Source: an uncultured Bacteroidales bacterium
Lineage (GTDB): Bacteria > Bacteroidota > Bacteroidia > Bacteroidales > Bacteroidaceae
DNA length: 15,022 nt
Direction of reading: 5' to 3'
Assembly (NCBI GenBank): GCA_945837185.1
Contig: CAMAMZ010000041.1
Location: 1 to 15,022, forward strand
This document shows, one piece after another, positions 5,680 to 13,231 of the stretch (the first letter of the stretch is position 1; each line of letters begins with the position of its first letter). The translations under genes were made by a program, and so were the position numbers. A model generated the notes under the pieces. It searched no databases and was not told the origin of the DNA. It saw only the letters and a program-made list of their open reading frames with translations.

Positions 5680-7215
5680 GGCCTTCTTTTCCTGTTTAGC
5701 CCAATACTTGGCTCCTTTTTCTTTCAGCTTTGCCGTAAACTCAGCGGCAGCCTGATCCTGGGCAGCTTCCTCTTCCGGGGTGGCATAGGCATGCCTGTAA
5801 CCCTTCACTTCATTCCAGTAGCCACGGGTAAAGTCGGGTACTTCTACAGGCTTGTTGCCGTTATCCATAGAGAGAGAACCTAACTCTGCCAGGCAGCACC
5901 ATTCAGCAAGGTCATAGACATCAATATCCATAGGTAGACCATGCTGCAAACAATAAACAAGACGATAGTCCATGATAAAGTCCATACCACCGTGACCGCC
6001 GATACTTCTTGCCTGCTTTTCAAAGCGACTTACCAAAGGACTCAGATACTTGGCAACAAGTGCCTTCCTGTCGAGAGCGGAAAGGTAAGAGTGCCCGGAG
6101 AGATTGTCGTTAGAGGGTGTTACACCGCTCTTTTTCATCTCACTGCTTGACAAGGCATAGCCTTCAACCGGATATTTGTTGGCAAAACCCTTCGTACCGG
6201 TGAGTTGGTACATGCGGTTATAGGGTTGCGGGGTCATGGTGTTGTGGTGGATTTCCATCACCTTTCCATTCTCGGTGCTAATCAACGTTGTGGTATGGTC
6301 ACCATTAGCAAACTTCTCACATTTCTTACCAGAGAGTTGTTCTACCCAATGTTTACCCATCACCGACTTGGTATCCATGGCAATAAGGGTTTTCATACGG
6401 TCACCACGATGGATATCGAGCACCTGTGCAATCGGACCGAGTCCATGGGTTGCATAAACATCGCCACGGAACTTCATATTGTAGTCCAGACGCCAACCCA
6501 ACTTGTCGTTGGCATCGCGTTTCCAATAAGCATCCCAGAATTGCGACAACTCATGACGATAAGCTCCCTGGGCGTACAGAATCTCACCAAAGAGACCTTT
6601 CTGGGCCATGTTCAAGGTGTTGAGTTCAAAGAAATCGTAGCAGCAGTTCTCCAACATGAAGCAGTGGAGCCTTTTCTGCTCGGAGAGATTGATAAGCTCC
6701 CATATTTCGTGCATATTCATTGCTGAAGGCACCTCAATGGCAACATGCTTTCCATGTTCCATGGCATACTTGGCAATGATGAAATGGTGCAGCCAATCGG
6801 TAGCGATATACACCAAGTCGATGTCATCGCGCTCGCAAAGTTTCTTGTAACCTTCCTCTCCGGCATAAACATCAGCAGCGGGGAAACTTGCTTCCTTCAG
6901 GAAGTTGTTGCATTTCTCTGCACGCTCACGCTCATAATCACATAATGCCATGATTTGAACACCGGGGATATGGCAGAAACGACGCACGGCATCTGGGCCA
7001 CGCATACCTAAACCTACAAATGCGGCATGAACCACCGGCAACTTCGGTGTGCGGAGATTCAAGACATGTTGCTGCCCGGCAGGACGTGCCGGAACCTCGG
7101 TGATGATAGTGCCATCCACTATTTTATAAGGCCAGTGGAACGGCTCTTGTGCTTGGGTGGTCAGGATTGACAGCAACAATCCTACCACACACAACAAACA
7201 TACATTCTTTTTCAT
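5671..7215 (-). CDS. Secreted Gfo/Idh/MocA protein, GH109 alpha-N-acetylgalactosaminidase type
   Basis: A 514-residue protein with a signal peptide (likely cut after TTQA, residue 22), so periplasmic or beyond. Residues about 60-165 form an NAD-binding Rossmann domain with VGLGMRG (67-73) and ALCD (90-93). The usual EKP of sugar dehydrogenases is EVP (161-163), as in GH109. Other family-like segments are ATDWLHH, MLENCCYDFFELNTLNMAQ, GAYRHEL, RGDVYATHG and DIHRGDRM. GH109 enzymes remove terminal alpha-GalNAc by an NAD-dependent oxidation-elimination-reduction mechanism; the classic substrate is blood group A antigen and related mucin glycans. The C-terminus is alanine- and lysine-rich. It is the last gene of the probable operon, 66 bases after the glycine-zipper gene with no promoter seen between. 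Family assignment is strong, but many GH109-like proteins are untested, so exact substrate is inferred. Confidence 0.87.
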   Translation of the reverse strand: MKKNVCLLCVVGLLLSILTTQAQEPFHWPYKIVDGTIITEVPARPAGQQHVLNLRTPKLPVVHAAFVGLGMRGPDAVRRFCHIPGVQIMALCDYERERAEKCNNFLKEASFPAADVYAGEEGYKKLCERDDIDLVYIATDWLHHFIIAKYAMEHGKHVAIEVPSAMNMHEIWELINLSEQKRLHCFMLENCCYDFFELNTLNMAQKGLFGEILYAQGAYRHELSQFWDAYWKRDANDKLGWRLDYNMKFRGDVYATHGLGPIAQVLDIHRGDRMKTLIAMDTKSVMGKHWVEQLSGKKCEKFANGDHTTTLISTENGKVMEIHHNTMTPQPYNRMYQLTGTKGFANKYPVEGYALSSSEMKKSGVTPSNDNLSGHSYLSALDRKALVAKYLSPLVSRFEKQARSIGGHGGMDFIMDYRLVYCLQHGLPMDIDVYDLAEWCCLAELGSLSMDNGNKPVEVPDFTRGYWNEVKGYRHAYATPEEEAAQDQAAAEFTAKLKEKGAKYWAKQEKKAKK

Positions 7216-7281
7216 TTTATTATCAGTTTTAAGTTAGTAAAAAATGTCGTATAAGTTTATTTTTTATTATCACAAACAAGA

Positions 7282-8016
7282 TTAGCGACGCGCTGGCACC
7301 TGCAAAACTTGCGTTTGCAACGGATGGGGCGATGTGCCTTGCATAACAGAAAGGCGCAAATCGAGCATACCTTCTCGCAATCCTTTATCGGCAACTACAG
7401 TGGCTGTATACCGTATGCCTTTTCCGGCATTGACACGCTCCACACGTAGACTTGGAGAAATATACACATGTCTATTGTCTGGAATATCTTCTACCAACAG
7501 CAACAGGTCTTGCAAAGGAGCCTTGCCACGGTTAAACACTTCGAAGACAACCTTGCACACTTCGCCACGACTGATGGCTCCGTCGCCATCGTTGTCCACA
7601 AAACGCACATTCCGCATTTCTATCACAGGAACTGCAGAGGGTGCCACGTCAGAAGATGCAGAGTTTTCTGGATGGAAATCATACAGACGGTCGTCTCCTC
7701 CATGTTGAGGATCATAACCACTCTCCTCACGTGAGGAGGCATTGCCTTTAGGCTTTGACTGCGGATAACCCTCCTGTTGCGCAGCTTGCTGACGTTGTTC
7801 CACTGCATTACCAATAGCAGCTCCTATGATTGCACCACCCGCCATGCCCACAATGGTACCTAAATCATGACCGCGCGGTCCGTCGCTAATGCCACCGATA
7901 GCACTTCCTAAGATACTTCCAAAAGCGGCACCATTATAAGCTCCTTCTCCAGCACTGGCACAACTGCTTGCCATGACGAGCGTTGCCATAAAAACGGCTA
8001 TAGGATTCTTGTTCAT
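7282..8016 (-). CDS. Glycine-zipper lipoprotein with EF-hand-like loop and CARDB-like domain
   Basis: A 244-residue protein. The N-terminus is hydrophobic and ends MASSC, a weak lipobox with Cys19 as the possible lipidated residue. Residues 27-73 are two glycine-zipper segments with G-xxx-G spacing, as in outer-membrane-associated proteins. Residues 74-128 are a polar, probably disordered linker. Residues 130-244 look like an Ig-like CARDB/DUF11-type domain, and at its start DNDGDGAISRGE (141-152) fits a canonical EF-hand calcium loop with Asp, Asp and Asp at positions 1, 3 and 5 and Glu at 12. The start codon is three bases beyond the stop of the PNGase gene, indicating co-transcription. The function is unknown; it may anchor or scaffold the secreted glycoprotein-processing enzymes at the outer membrane, which is inference from context only. 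Confidence 0.75.
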   Translation of the reverse strand: MNKNPIAVFMATLVMASSCASAGEGAYNGAAFGSILGSAIGGISDGPRGHDLGTIVGMAGGAIIGAAIGNAVEQRQQAAQQEGYPQSKPKGNASSREESGYDPQHGGDDRLYDFHPENSASSDVAPSAVPVIEMRNVRFVDNDGDGAISRGEVCKVVFEVFNRGKAPLQDLLLLVEDIPDNRHVYISPSLRVERVNAGKGIRYTATVVADKGLREGMLDLRLSVMQGTSPHPLQTQVLQVPARR

Positions 8017-8019
8017 CTG

Positions 8020-9717
8020 TTATTCTGTTTGCGTTGTATAAAGTAATGTTCCGGATATGCACCAATAGCTGATGCTCGACCCTTCTGGCTTGCCTTGCGG
8101 AATCTGTACCGACACCGTATGCTCACCAGCTTTCAAATCACCGATATAGATGTACTCCGGATTGGTGACAGTGCCCGGACACCAATTAGAACGACTTAAA
8201 TCAGAGGAACTCAAACCGTTCGAGAAATTACCTGAACAAGGGTTCCAATTACGGTAAGTGCCACAATCATCACGCCATGGAATGAAACGTATCACCTGTT
8301 TGCCATCAACATACACGGTGTTGACCTTTTGGTTGAACTCGTCACCACCACCCCAGCCGCCATGGCCTGTGGTGAGATAATAAAGACGTGCATGCTTGGC
8401 ATCTTCCTTCAAGGTAAAGGTGACACGCAAGGAATCGCCTCCCATGAAGGTGGGATAGTCCTGACCTGCCTGTTCAATATAGTTGACCGTATTGAAGAGA
8501 GGCAGGGCCTTGATAGGTTGTTGCCAGTCATTGGGATAGTATTTCAACTTGAGCGATACACGATGGCCTTTAGCATCCCAGTTGCCAATATAGGCGCCAA
8601 CCCAGACTTCACCTTGTAGTTGCGAAGCCAAAGCCGTTACCTCTGTCTTATAGATGACAGAGTCGGCCCATGTTTGCCCTGGCACTTTGACATGATTGTA
8701 TTTTCGCACACCGAAACCGGTAAAGAAACGCATCAACTCAACCGGCACATCGTAGGTGGGTGTTGAGATAAGGGCTGGAAAATCCTTGCCCGCTGCATGA
8801 AAAGCAGGCACACTCTTCAAGTCTTTCAAGGCATCGATAAAGGATTTCTCCTTGCCTGTGGGAATGACAAACACTGAGCCCGTACGATCATAGGCATCTC
8901 CGTCGGAATATTGCACCACTTCGACAAAGATGGCACGATCGGCAATCTGTGTTGGCAGTTTCACCTTTTTCAAAATTACCGAACCTCCTGCTGCGGGATA
9001 GACGACACCCTCCTTTAGTTCACCACTCAGTTTGGCACCATTAAAACATACGGTCTGTTGGTCGAACACAGGAACGGAAATAACGCCACTCTGATTGATG
9101 GCGTACTGGTAATTATCAGGTTCCAACATCTGTCCCCAGTCTTCCGGAAGCAATGACTCATTGCCGTTATAACGAAGGAGTGTTGTCGCTTCCTGCACCA
9201 TATCACCATTGCGCACAATCTTCAGCACCAATCCGTCAGGCACACCCACCCCAGGCTGTGGTGTGCCACGGAAAGGAAGGTCGGTAGTATACCACACATC
9301 GATGGTATTGGAACGCAACACCGTGCGTACTTTTTTGCAATGCAGGCCTAACAGGGTTTCTTCACCTATTTCCTTAAAGTCTTTGCCCAACACAATAGGC
9401 GACGCACAGGAAATGACCTCGCCATTAGGCAAGGTGGCACGCTTGAAACTACAGAGATTCTTATAATCCATATAGCTACGCTGTACCAACGCACCTGGCT
9501 CAACCACATCTGGCTTGCTGACATCGAAATCGCCCATCTTGACTTGCTGTCCCTTGACAAGCATCGTGACACCACCAGGAGATACTTTCCCTTTATATAC
9601 CGACTGGTAGAGGACAGCTATGGCAGGAGCTTTGCCCAACTTTTTGGCATAGTTCTGCGCTTGCACAGCCATACTGATGACTACCAGTGCCAATGCAAAA
9701 CATACTTTTCTCATCAT
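8020..9717 (-). CDS. PNGase F-type peptide:N-glycosidase with GLPGLI-like N-terminal domain
   Basis: A 565-residue secreted protein (signal peptide to about VQA, residue 20). The C-terminal half, about 245-560, matches the two jelly-roll domains of PNGase F, which hydrolyses the glycosyl-asparagine bond and frees intact N-glycans. Evidence: YDR with Asp277 at the place of PNGase F Asp60, GHGGWGGGDEFNQKVNTVYV with Glu460 at the place of Glu206, and WRDDCGTYRNWNPCSGNF followed by SNWCPG. In the segment AKGHRVS, Arg386 occupies the position of PNGase F Glu118, as far as I can align by eye. Residues about 30-185 resemble a GLPGLI-type domain (GLHCKKVR, IDVWYT, GVPDGLVL), which would correspond to the extra N-terminal domain of type II PNGases. 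Starts are ATG ATG, either usable. It lies 33 bases after the transglutaminase-fold gene. Confidence 0.88.
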   Translation of the reverse strand: MMRKVCFALALVVISMAVQAQNYAKKLGKAPAIAVLYQSVYKGKVSPGGVTMLVKGQQVKMGDFDVSKPDVVEPGALVQRSYMDYKNLCSFKRATLPNGEVISCASPIVLGKDFKEIGEETLLGLHCKKVRTVLRSNTIDVWYTTDLPFRGTPQPGVGVPDGLVLKIVRNGDMVQEATTLLRYNGNESLLPEDWGQMLEPDNYQYAINQSGVISVPVFDQQTVCFNGAKLSGELKEGVVYPAAGGSVILKKVKLPTQIADRAIFVEVVQYSDGDAYDRTGSVFVIPTGKEKSFIDALKDLKSVPAFHAAGKDFPALISTPTYDVPVELMRFFTGFGVRKYNHVKVPGQTWADSVIYKTEVTALASQLQGEVWVGAYIGNWDAKGHRVSLKLKYYPNDWQQPIKALPLFNTVNYIEQAGQDYPTFMGGDSLRVTFTLKEDAKHARLYYLTTGHGGWGGGDEFNQKVNTVYVDGKQVIRFIPWRDDCGTYRNWNPCSGNFSNGLSSSDLSRSNWCPGTVTNPEYIYIGDLKAGEHTVSVQIPQGKPEGSSISYWCISGTLLYTTQTE

Positions 9718-9750
9718 ACCTTAATTATATATATATCGTTATCTACTGGA

Positions 9751-12354
9751 TTACAGACCGTGAATGAGTTTCAACAACTGGTCGCCCAACCCAATGGTGT
9801 ATCCGTGACTCTCAAAGACAACACGATTGAAACTGTCGGCTACGACAAAGATAGGCAACGGTGTGTCATCATTGAGTTTCATCGCTGTACGCAGATTGCT
9901 TGCTATACGTCCCTCACTGTCTATACCAAACACTACGGTTGAAGGTAAGCCGGGAATAGGCGCCTTCATGTATTTGTCATAATCGTCCTTTGAGGCGAAG
10001 AGCAGAATCATCTTGCGTCCCCATTTCTCCAATTCCGCTGCCCGTGCGGCAATATCACGCAGAGCATGGTTGGTGGGTTCCTGTCCAACAGCCAGAATGC
10101 CTAAAGTATAATAGCCTCTGCCTGCTGTTTGCAAGATGCTTACAGTCTTGCCGTCTGTCACCTGCTCAAACTTGCTCTCCGAGTCGAAGGAGCCTATCAC
10201 ACTTATCGATCCCTTCTCCTCGCGCAAAGTCAAATCCTTTACTTGTTTCTCCCCTTCGTTTACAGTAAAGAACGACAGGTGGCAAAGAACGGTACCATCG
10301 CTCAAGCGCGTTCCTGTAGACAACATATAATAGCCTTCCTCTACCTGGGTAGGCGTCTTGAAACTGCTGCTCCACTTTTCGCCATAACCGTAGTTGAGTG
10401 TTGTTAGTGTCTGGTCATCCGTCAACTTGCTTAAAGTGTAATGCACATAATACTCAGGATCTGTTTGATGTGCCTGAGGCGTGAAATTGAGTTGGAGCTT
10501 TCCCCAATGCAACGGCTTCTCCACAGTTCCGCTAAAATCGACATGCACATTCTTTCCCTGATATGTATAGTAGATTTTGCCATCTATCGGATCTATCCAG
10601 GCAGGAATGCCTTGCGTACGGCATAACGCAACAAAAAATACTGCCAAAGAACGGGCATCGGCAACACGCGACCGGCAAACACCTATCGGACTGGTAAGTG
10701 TGCTGGCAATAGACAAATCTTGGCGCTGAGTGATTTGCTGCTTGCAGAAAGCAACTGTTTGAACAGGATTGCCCCAACCTTTACCCAGCAACGGCTTCAT
10801 TTCACGCAACAGATAAGCACGATAGGGAAGTAACTGCTCATAGGCTACTCGAGGCGCCAATACATGTTGCACGTCGCTTCCAGCAGGAGTGTTATCGAGT
10901 GCGTCGACAAGAACCTCATAGCGCACATCACGCAAATCCTTATCTGTCAATGTAGACAGCAGGTCGAGTGTGCGCTGCCAATCATTGCGTGCCTTGCCAC
11001 GTTGTAGAATCATAAGAATCGTTCGCCAGTTACCCTCTGACTTCGTAAGATATTGCTTTGCAGGGTCACCCCACTGGGCAGCCTGTTCCTTAGCGCCATC
11101 CGCCAAGAAGGTGGCACGATAAGCGTTGCGCACAGAATCTTCATAAGCGAAGCGACGATCATTTTCAGCACGCTGCTCGGGTGTTACAGGAGGAAGACTC
11201 ACCTTCTCTGCCGGGGGTACGAGTGTGATGTCGGTATCAAAGGCTGTACCCACGGTACGGTCGAGAACAAGCTCCATTTGGGCACCCTTCCCAAAACGTG
11301 CACGTCCTACTCCAAACTGTTTTCCTGCAATGGCAAATACAAACATATCGCCCAATCCTGCCGTGAGCCGAACCTTGCCATCGGCACCTGTAAGCTGGGT
11401 TGACACATTATAGAATTCTCCATAGTTGAAGATGCGGAACTCTACCCTTGCGCCGGCAACAGGTTTGCCGTCCTTACCTTTCACCACCACAGTAAGCGGT
11501 TCACAGGCAGCATAGTTGCTTATGACATTGATTTCAGTAAAGGTTGCCGTGCGCGACATAACCTCTTCGGGACCGAAATAACGTCCGAACACCTTGGTGT
11601 GCATTAAAAGGCCACGTGAAGCAGGTGCATTGAACCAACCTAAATCGAGAACAGGCTCTGGTTCGCAAGCTCCCAAGAAATGCCACTTGCCATCAACCCA
11701 GGCTTCCACCCAGGCATGGTTGTCGTTGGTATGTGCCCAACGGGGCGTATAAACCTGTCTGGCCGGTATACCGACAGAGCGAAGTGCAGCTACCAAGAAG
11801 GTTGATTCCTCACCACAACGTCCCCATGCCGTACGCATGGTAGACAAGGGTGCACTGGTACGTTCGTCAGAGGGTGTATAGTTAACCTTCTCATGACACC
11901 AATGGTTTACCTCCAATACTGCATCATGCAGGTTGAGACCTTTTACCCTTGGCAGCAACTCACGCTGGAACACGATACGCGCACTGTCAAGATTCTCGTT
12001 ATTCACTCTGACGGGAAGAACAAAATGGCGGAACAAGTCATCAGGCACCTGCCATCCCACTTCCTTCCGCACCTTCAACGAAGCACGCACATTGGTCAAG
12101 AAGAAGTCGCCACTATAGTCAGCGAGGTCGTTGGCTGGCATATAAGCATAAAGGAACTGCATGGCTTCCCGTTCCTCGGCGTTCATTTTTTTATCGAACA
12201 CTTTGAAGACACCTCCTTTGGCCAATATCTTTTGCTTGGCCTGAAAGTCTTTCTGCAGTTGTGCCTTATAATCACTTGCTTGCTGACCCATAACAACAGA
12301 TGGCAACAAAGCAAGGAAGAATAACAATAGGTTTTTGTACATTTGGTTAGACAT
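9751..12354 (-). CDS. Secreted transglutaminase-fold protein with Png1-like motifs
   Basis: 867 residues from the ATG at 12354, the first start after the cutC stop (22 bases away); an alternative ATG is at 12342. A signal peptide ends near VVMG. Residues about 150-260 are a transglutaminase-like domain: WGRCGEES with Cys180, NDNHAWVEAW with His213, and GKWHFLGACEPEPVLDLGW. In standard enzymes an Asp stands where GACE has Gly, so the third catalytic residue is missing or moved to a nearby Glu or Asp. About 285-370 is an Ig-like domain (PLTVVVKGKDGKPVAGARV). About 550-605 (IGVCRSRVADARSLAVFFVALCRTQGIPAW in outline, Cys560) looks like a second, degenerate copy of the fold. The end (about 744-867) resembles a thioredoxin/TlpA fold without a CxxC. 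Role: possibly a protease or amidase on glycopeptides; unproven. Confidence 0.82.
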   Translation of the reverse strand: MSNQMYKNLLLFFLALLPSVVMGQQASDYKAQLQKDFQAKQKILAKGGVFKVFDKKMNAEEREAMQFLYAYMPANDLADYSGDFFLTNVRASLKVRKEVGWQVPDDLFRHFVLPVRVNNENLDSARIVFQRELLPRVKGLNLHDAVLEVNHWCHEKVNYTPSDERTSAPLSTMRTAWGRCGEESTFLVAALRSVGIPARQVYTPRWAHTNDNHAWVEAWVDGKWHFLGACEPEPVLDLGWFNAPASRGLLMHTKVFGRYFGPEEVMSRTATFTEINVISNYAACEPLTVVVKGKDGKPVAGARVEFRIFNYGEFYNVSTQLTGADGKVRLTAGLGDMFVFAIAGKQFGVGRARFGKGAQMELVLDRTVGTAFDTDITLVPPAEKVSLPPVTPEQRAENDRRFAYEDSVRNAYRATFLADGAKEQAAQWGDPAKQYLTKSEGNWRTILMILQRGKARNDWQRTLDLLSTLTDKDLRDVRYEVLVDALDNTPAGSDVQHVLAPRVAYEQLLPYRAYLLREMKPLLGKGWGNPVQTVAFCKQQITQRQDLSIASTLTSPIGVCRSRVADARSLAVFFVALCRTQGIPAWIDPIDGKIYYTYQGKNVHVDFSGTVEKPLHWGKLQLNFTPQAHQTDPEYYVHYTLSKLTDDQTLTTLNYGYGEKWSSSFKTPTQVEEGYYMLSTGTRLSDGTVLCHLSFFTVNEGEKQVKDLTLREEKGSISVIGSFDSESKFEQVTDGKTVSILQTAGRGYYTLGILAVGQEPTNHALRDIAARAAELEKWGRKMILLFASKDDYDKYMKAPIPGLPSTVVFGIDSEGRIASNLRTAMKLNDDTPLPIFVVADSFNRVVFESHGYTIGLGDQLLKLIHGL

Positions 12355-12376
12355 ATCTTTAATGGTTTTTGTTAGT

Positions 12377-13120
12377 TCAAGACAATTGGGCGATTGTTTC
12401 TCTGACACGATGGGCTGTTGTGACCATACGCATATATTCATCCACATCCTTGTTGCCCATCTTCACTGCAGCGTTTCGCACTTTCATGGCACTTGCTACG
12501 GGTTCGCGGGCAGAGAAATGGAACTCTGTAACGCCCGTTGTCTGTGCAAGGGAACGGATATTGGTTTCATTCACGCCACAACCAGCCAATATTGTTATAC
12601 GGTTAGCAGCAGCCTCCACCAACTGCCGCAAAAGGGGTGCCCCTTCAGGTGCTGTGGGTTGCTGACCGGAAGTCAGAATGCGGTCTACACCACGTGTTGC
12701 CAACAATTCGAGTGCAGCAAAAGGATTTCTACAGCTGTCAAAAGCTCTATGAAAGGTAACAGAAAGGCCTTTGGCTTCATCCAACAAGCGATCGAGCAAA
12801 GGAAGGTCTATATCTCCTTCTGCCGTCAGACAGCCTACAACCACACCATCGACACCCGCCTGTCGGGCCGCTTGAATATCAGCTATCATGGTTGCTGCCT
12901 CATGGGCATTGTAAAGGAAGTCGCCCCCGCGAGGTCGGATAATGGCATGGAGGCGGATTGTGAGAAGTCGACGAGCCACAAGCATCTCGCCATAGGAGGG
13001 TGTCGTTCCTCCTTCAGGGATGGAGGCACACAACTCAACCCTATCAGCCCCACCCTGTTGGGCTGCCAAACAACTTTCTACAGAGTTGGCACATATTTCG
13101 AATCGATAGTTTCGTTCCAT
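12377..13120 (-). CDS. cutC: CutC family TIM-barrel protein
   Basis: A 247-residue cytoplasmic protein matching CutC along its length: EICANSVESCLAAQQGGADR near the start, EGGTTPSYGE, HAIIRPRGGDFLY, DGVVVGCL, SVTFHRAFD, DRILTSGQ, GCGVN, and TGVTEFHFSAR. CutC was first linked to copper tolerance in Escherichia coli, but that phenotype has been questioned and no reaction is firmly established. In Bacteroidales, CutC genes often sit with glycoside hydrolases. Here it is the first gene of the probable operon, about 55 bases from the likely transcription start and 22 bases ahead of the transglutaminase-fold gene. That position suggests a role with sugar or glycopeptide catabolism rather than copper, by inference. 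The start at 13120 gives full family length; no Shine-Dalgarno is seen, which is normal for the phylum. Confidence 0.93.
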   Translation of the reverse strand: MERNYRFEICANSVESCLAAQQGGADRVELCASIPEGGTTPSYGEMLVARRLLTIRLHAIIRPRGGDFLYNAHEAATMIADIQAARQAGVDGVVVGCLTAEGDIDLPLLDRLLDEAKGLSVTFHRAFDSCRNPFAALELLATRGVDRILTSGQQPTAPEGAPLLRQLVEAAANRITILAGCGVNETNIRSLAQTTGVTEFHFSAREPVASAMKVRNAAVKMGNKDVDEYMRMVTTAHRVRETIAQLS

Positions 13121-13182
13121 CAGTCAGGATGTTTATGAATGCAATACGATTGTTTCAGTCAGTTCTACAGAGAACACATCTG

Positions 13183-13213
13183 CAAATTTAGAGAAAAATT
13201 GTGGAACCACCAA
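13183..13213 (-). promoter_or_regulatory. Promoter of the cutC operon
   Basis: On the - strand TTGG (13213-13210), 19 bases and TAAATTTG (13190-13183) match the Bacteroidetes promoter with the same -33 and spacing as gdhA. Transcription would start near 13176. It is the only convincing promoter found ahead of the five - strand genes ending at 5671. Confidence 0.7.
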
Positions 13214-13214
13214 T
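13193..13214 (-). terminator. Possible terminator of the thioredoxin-like gene, overlapping the cutC promoter
   Basis: ATTGTGG (13198-13204) can pair with CCACCAAT (13207-13214) with one bulged base and a very tight loop; on the - strand five T residues follow. The gene's stop is at 13234-13232. The structure is small and overlaps the cutC -33 element, so it is tentative. Confidence 0.3.
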
Positions 13215-13231
13215 AAGGAAGACCAAAAATA

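Noticed and set aside
7216..7281. Separate promoter for the GH109 gene
   Set aside because: The AT-rich gap contains a TTTG but no TAnnTTTG at the right distance, so readthrough from the operon is the simpler reading.
9718..9750. Alternating TA tract between the transglutaminase-fold and PNGase genes as a promoter
   Set aside because: No TAnnTTTG or -33 TTTG element accompanies it; the 33-base gap is more consistent with co-transcription.
12335..13138. 267-codon + strand frame over cutC
   Set aside because: It is antisense to a full-length CutC with conserved motifs throughout and has no recognisable domain or promoter.
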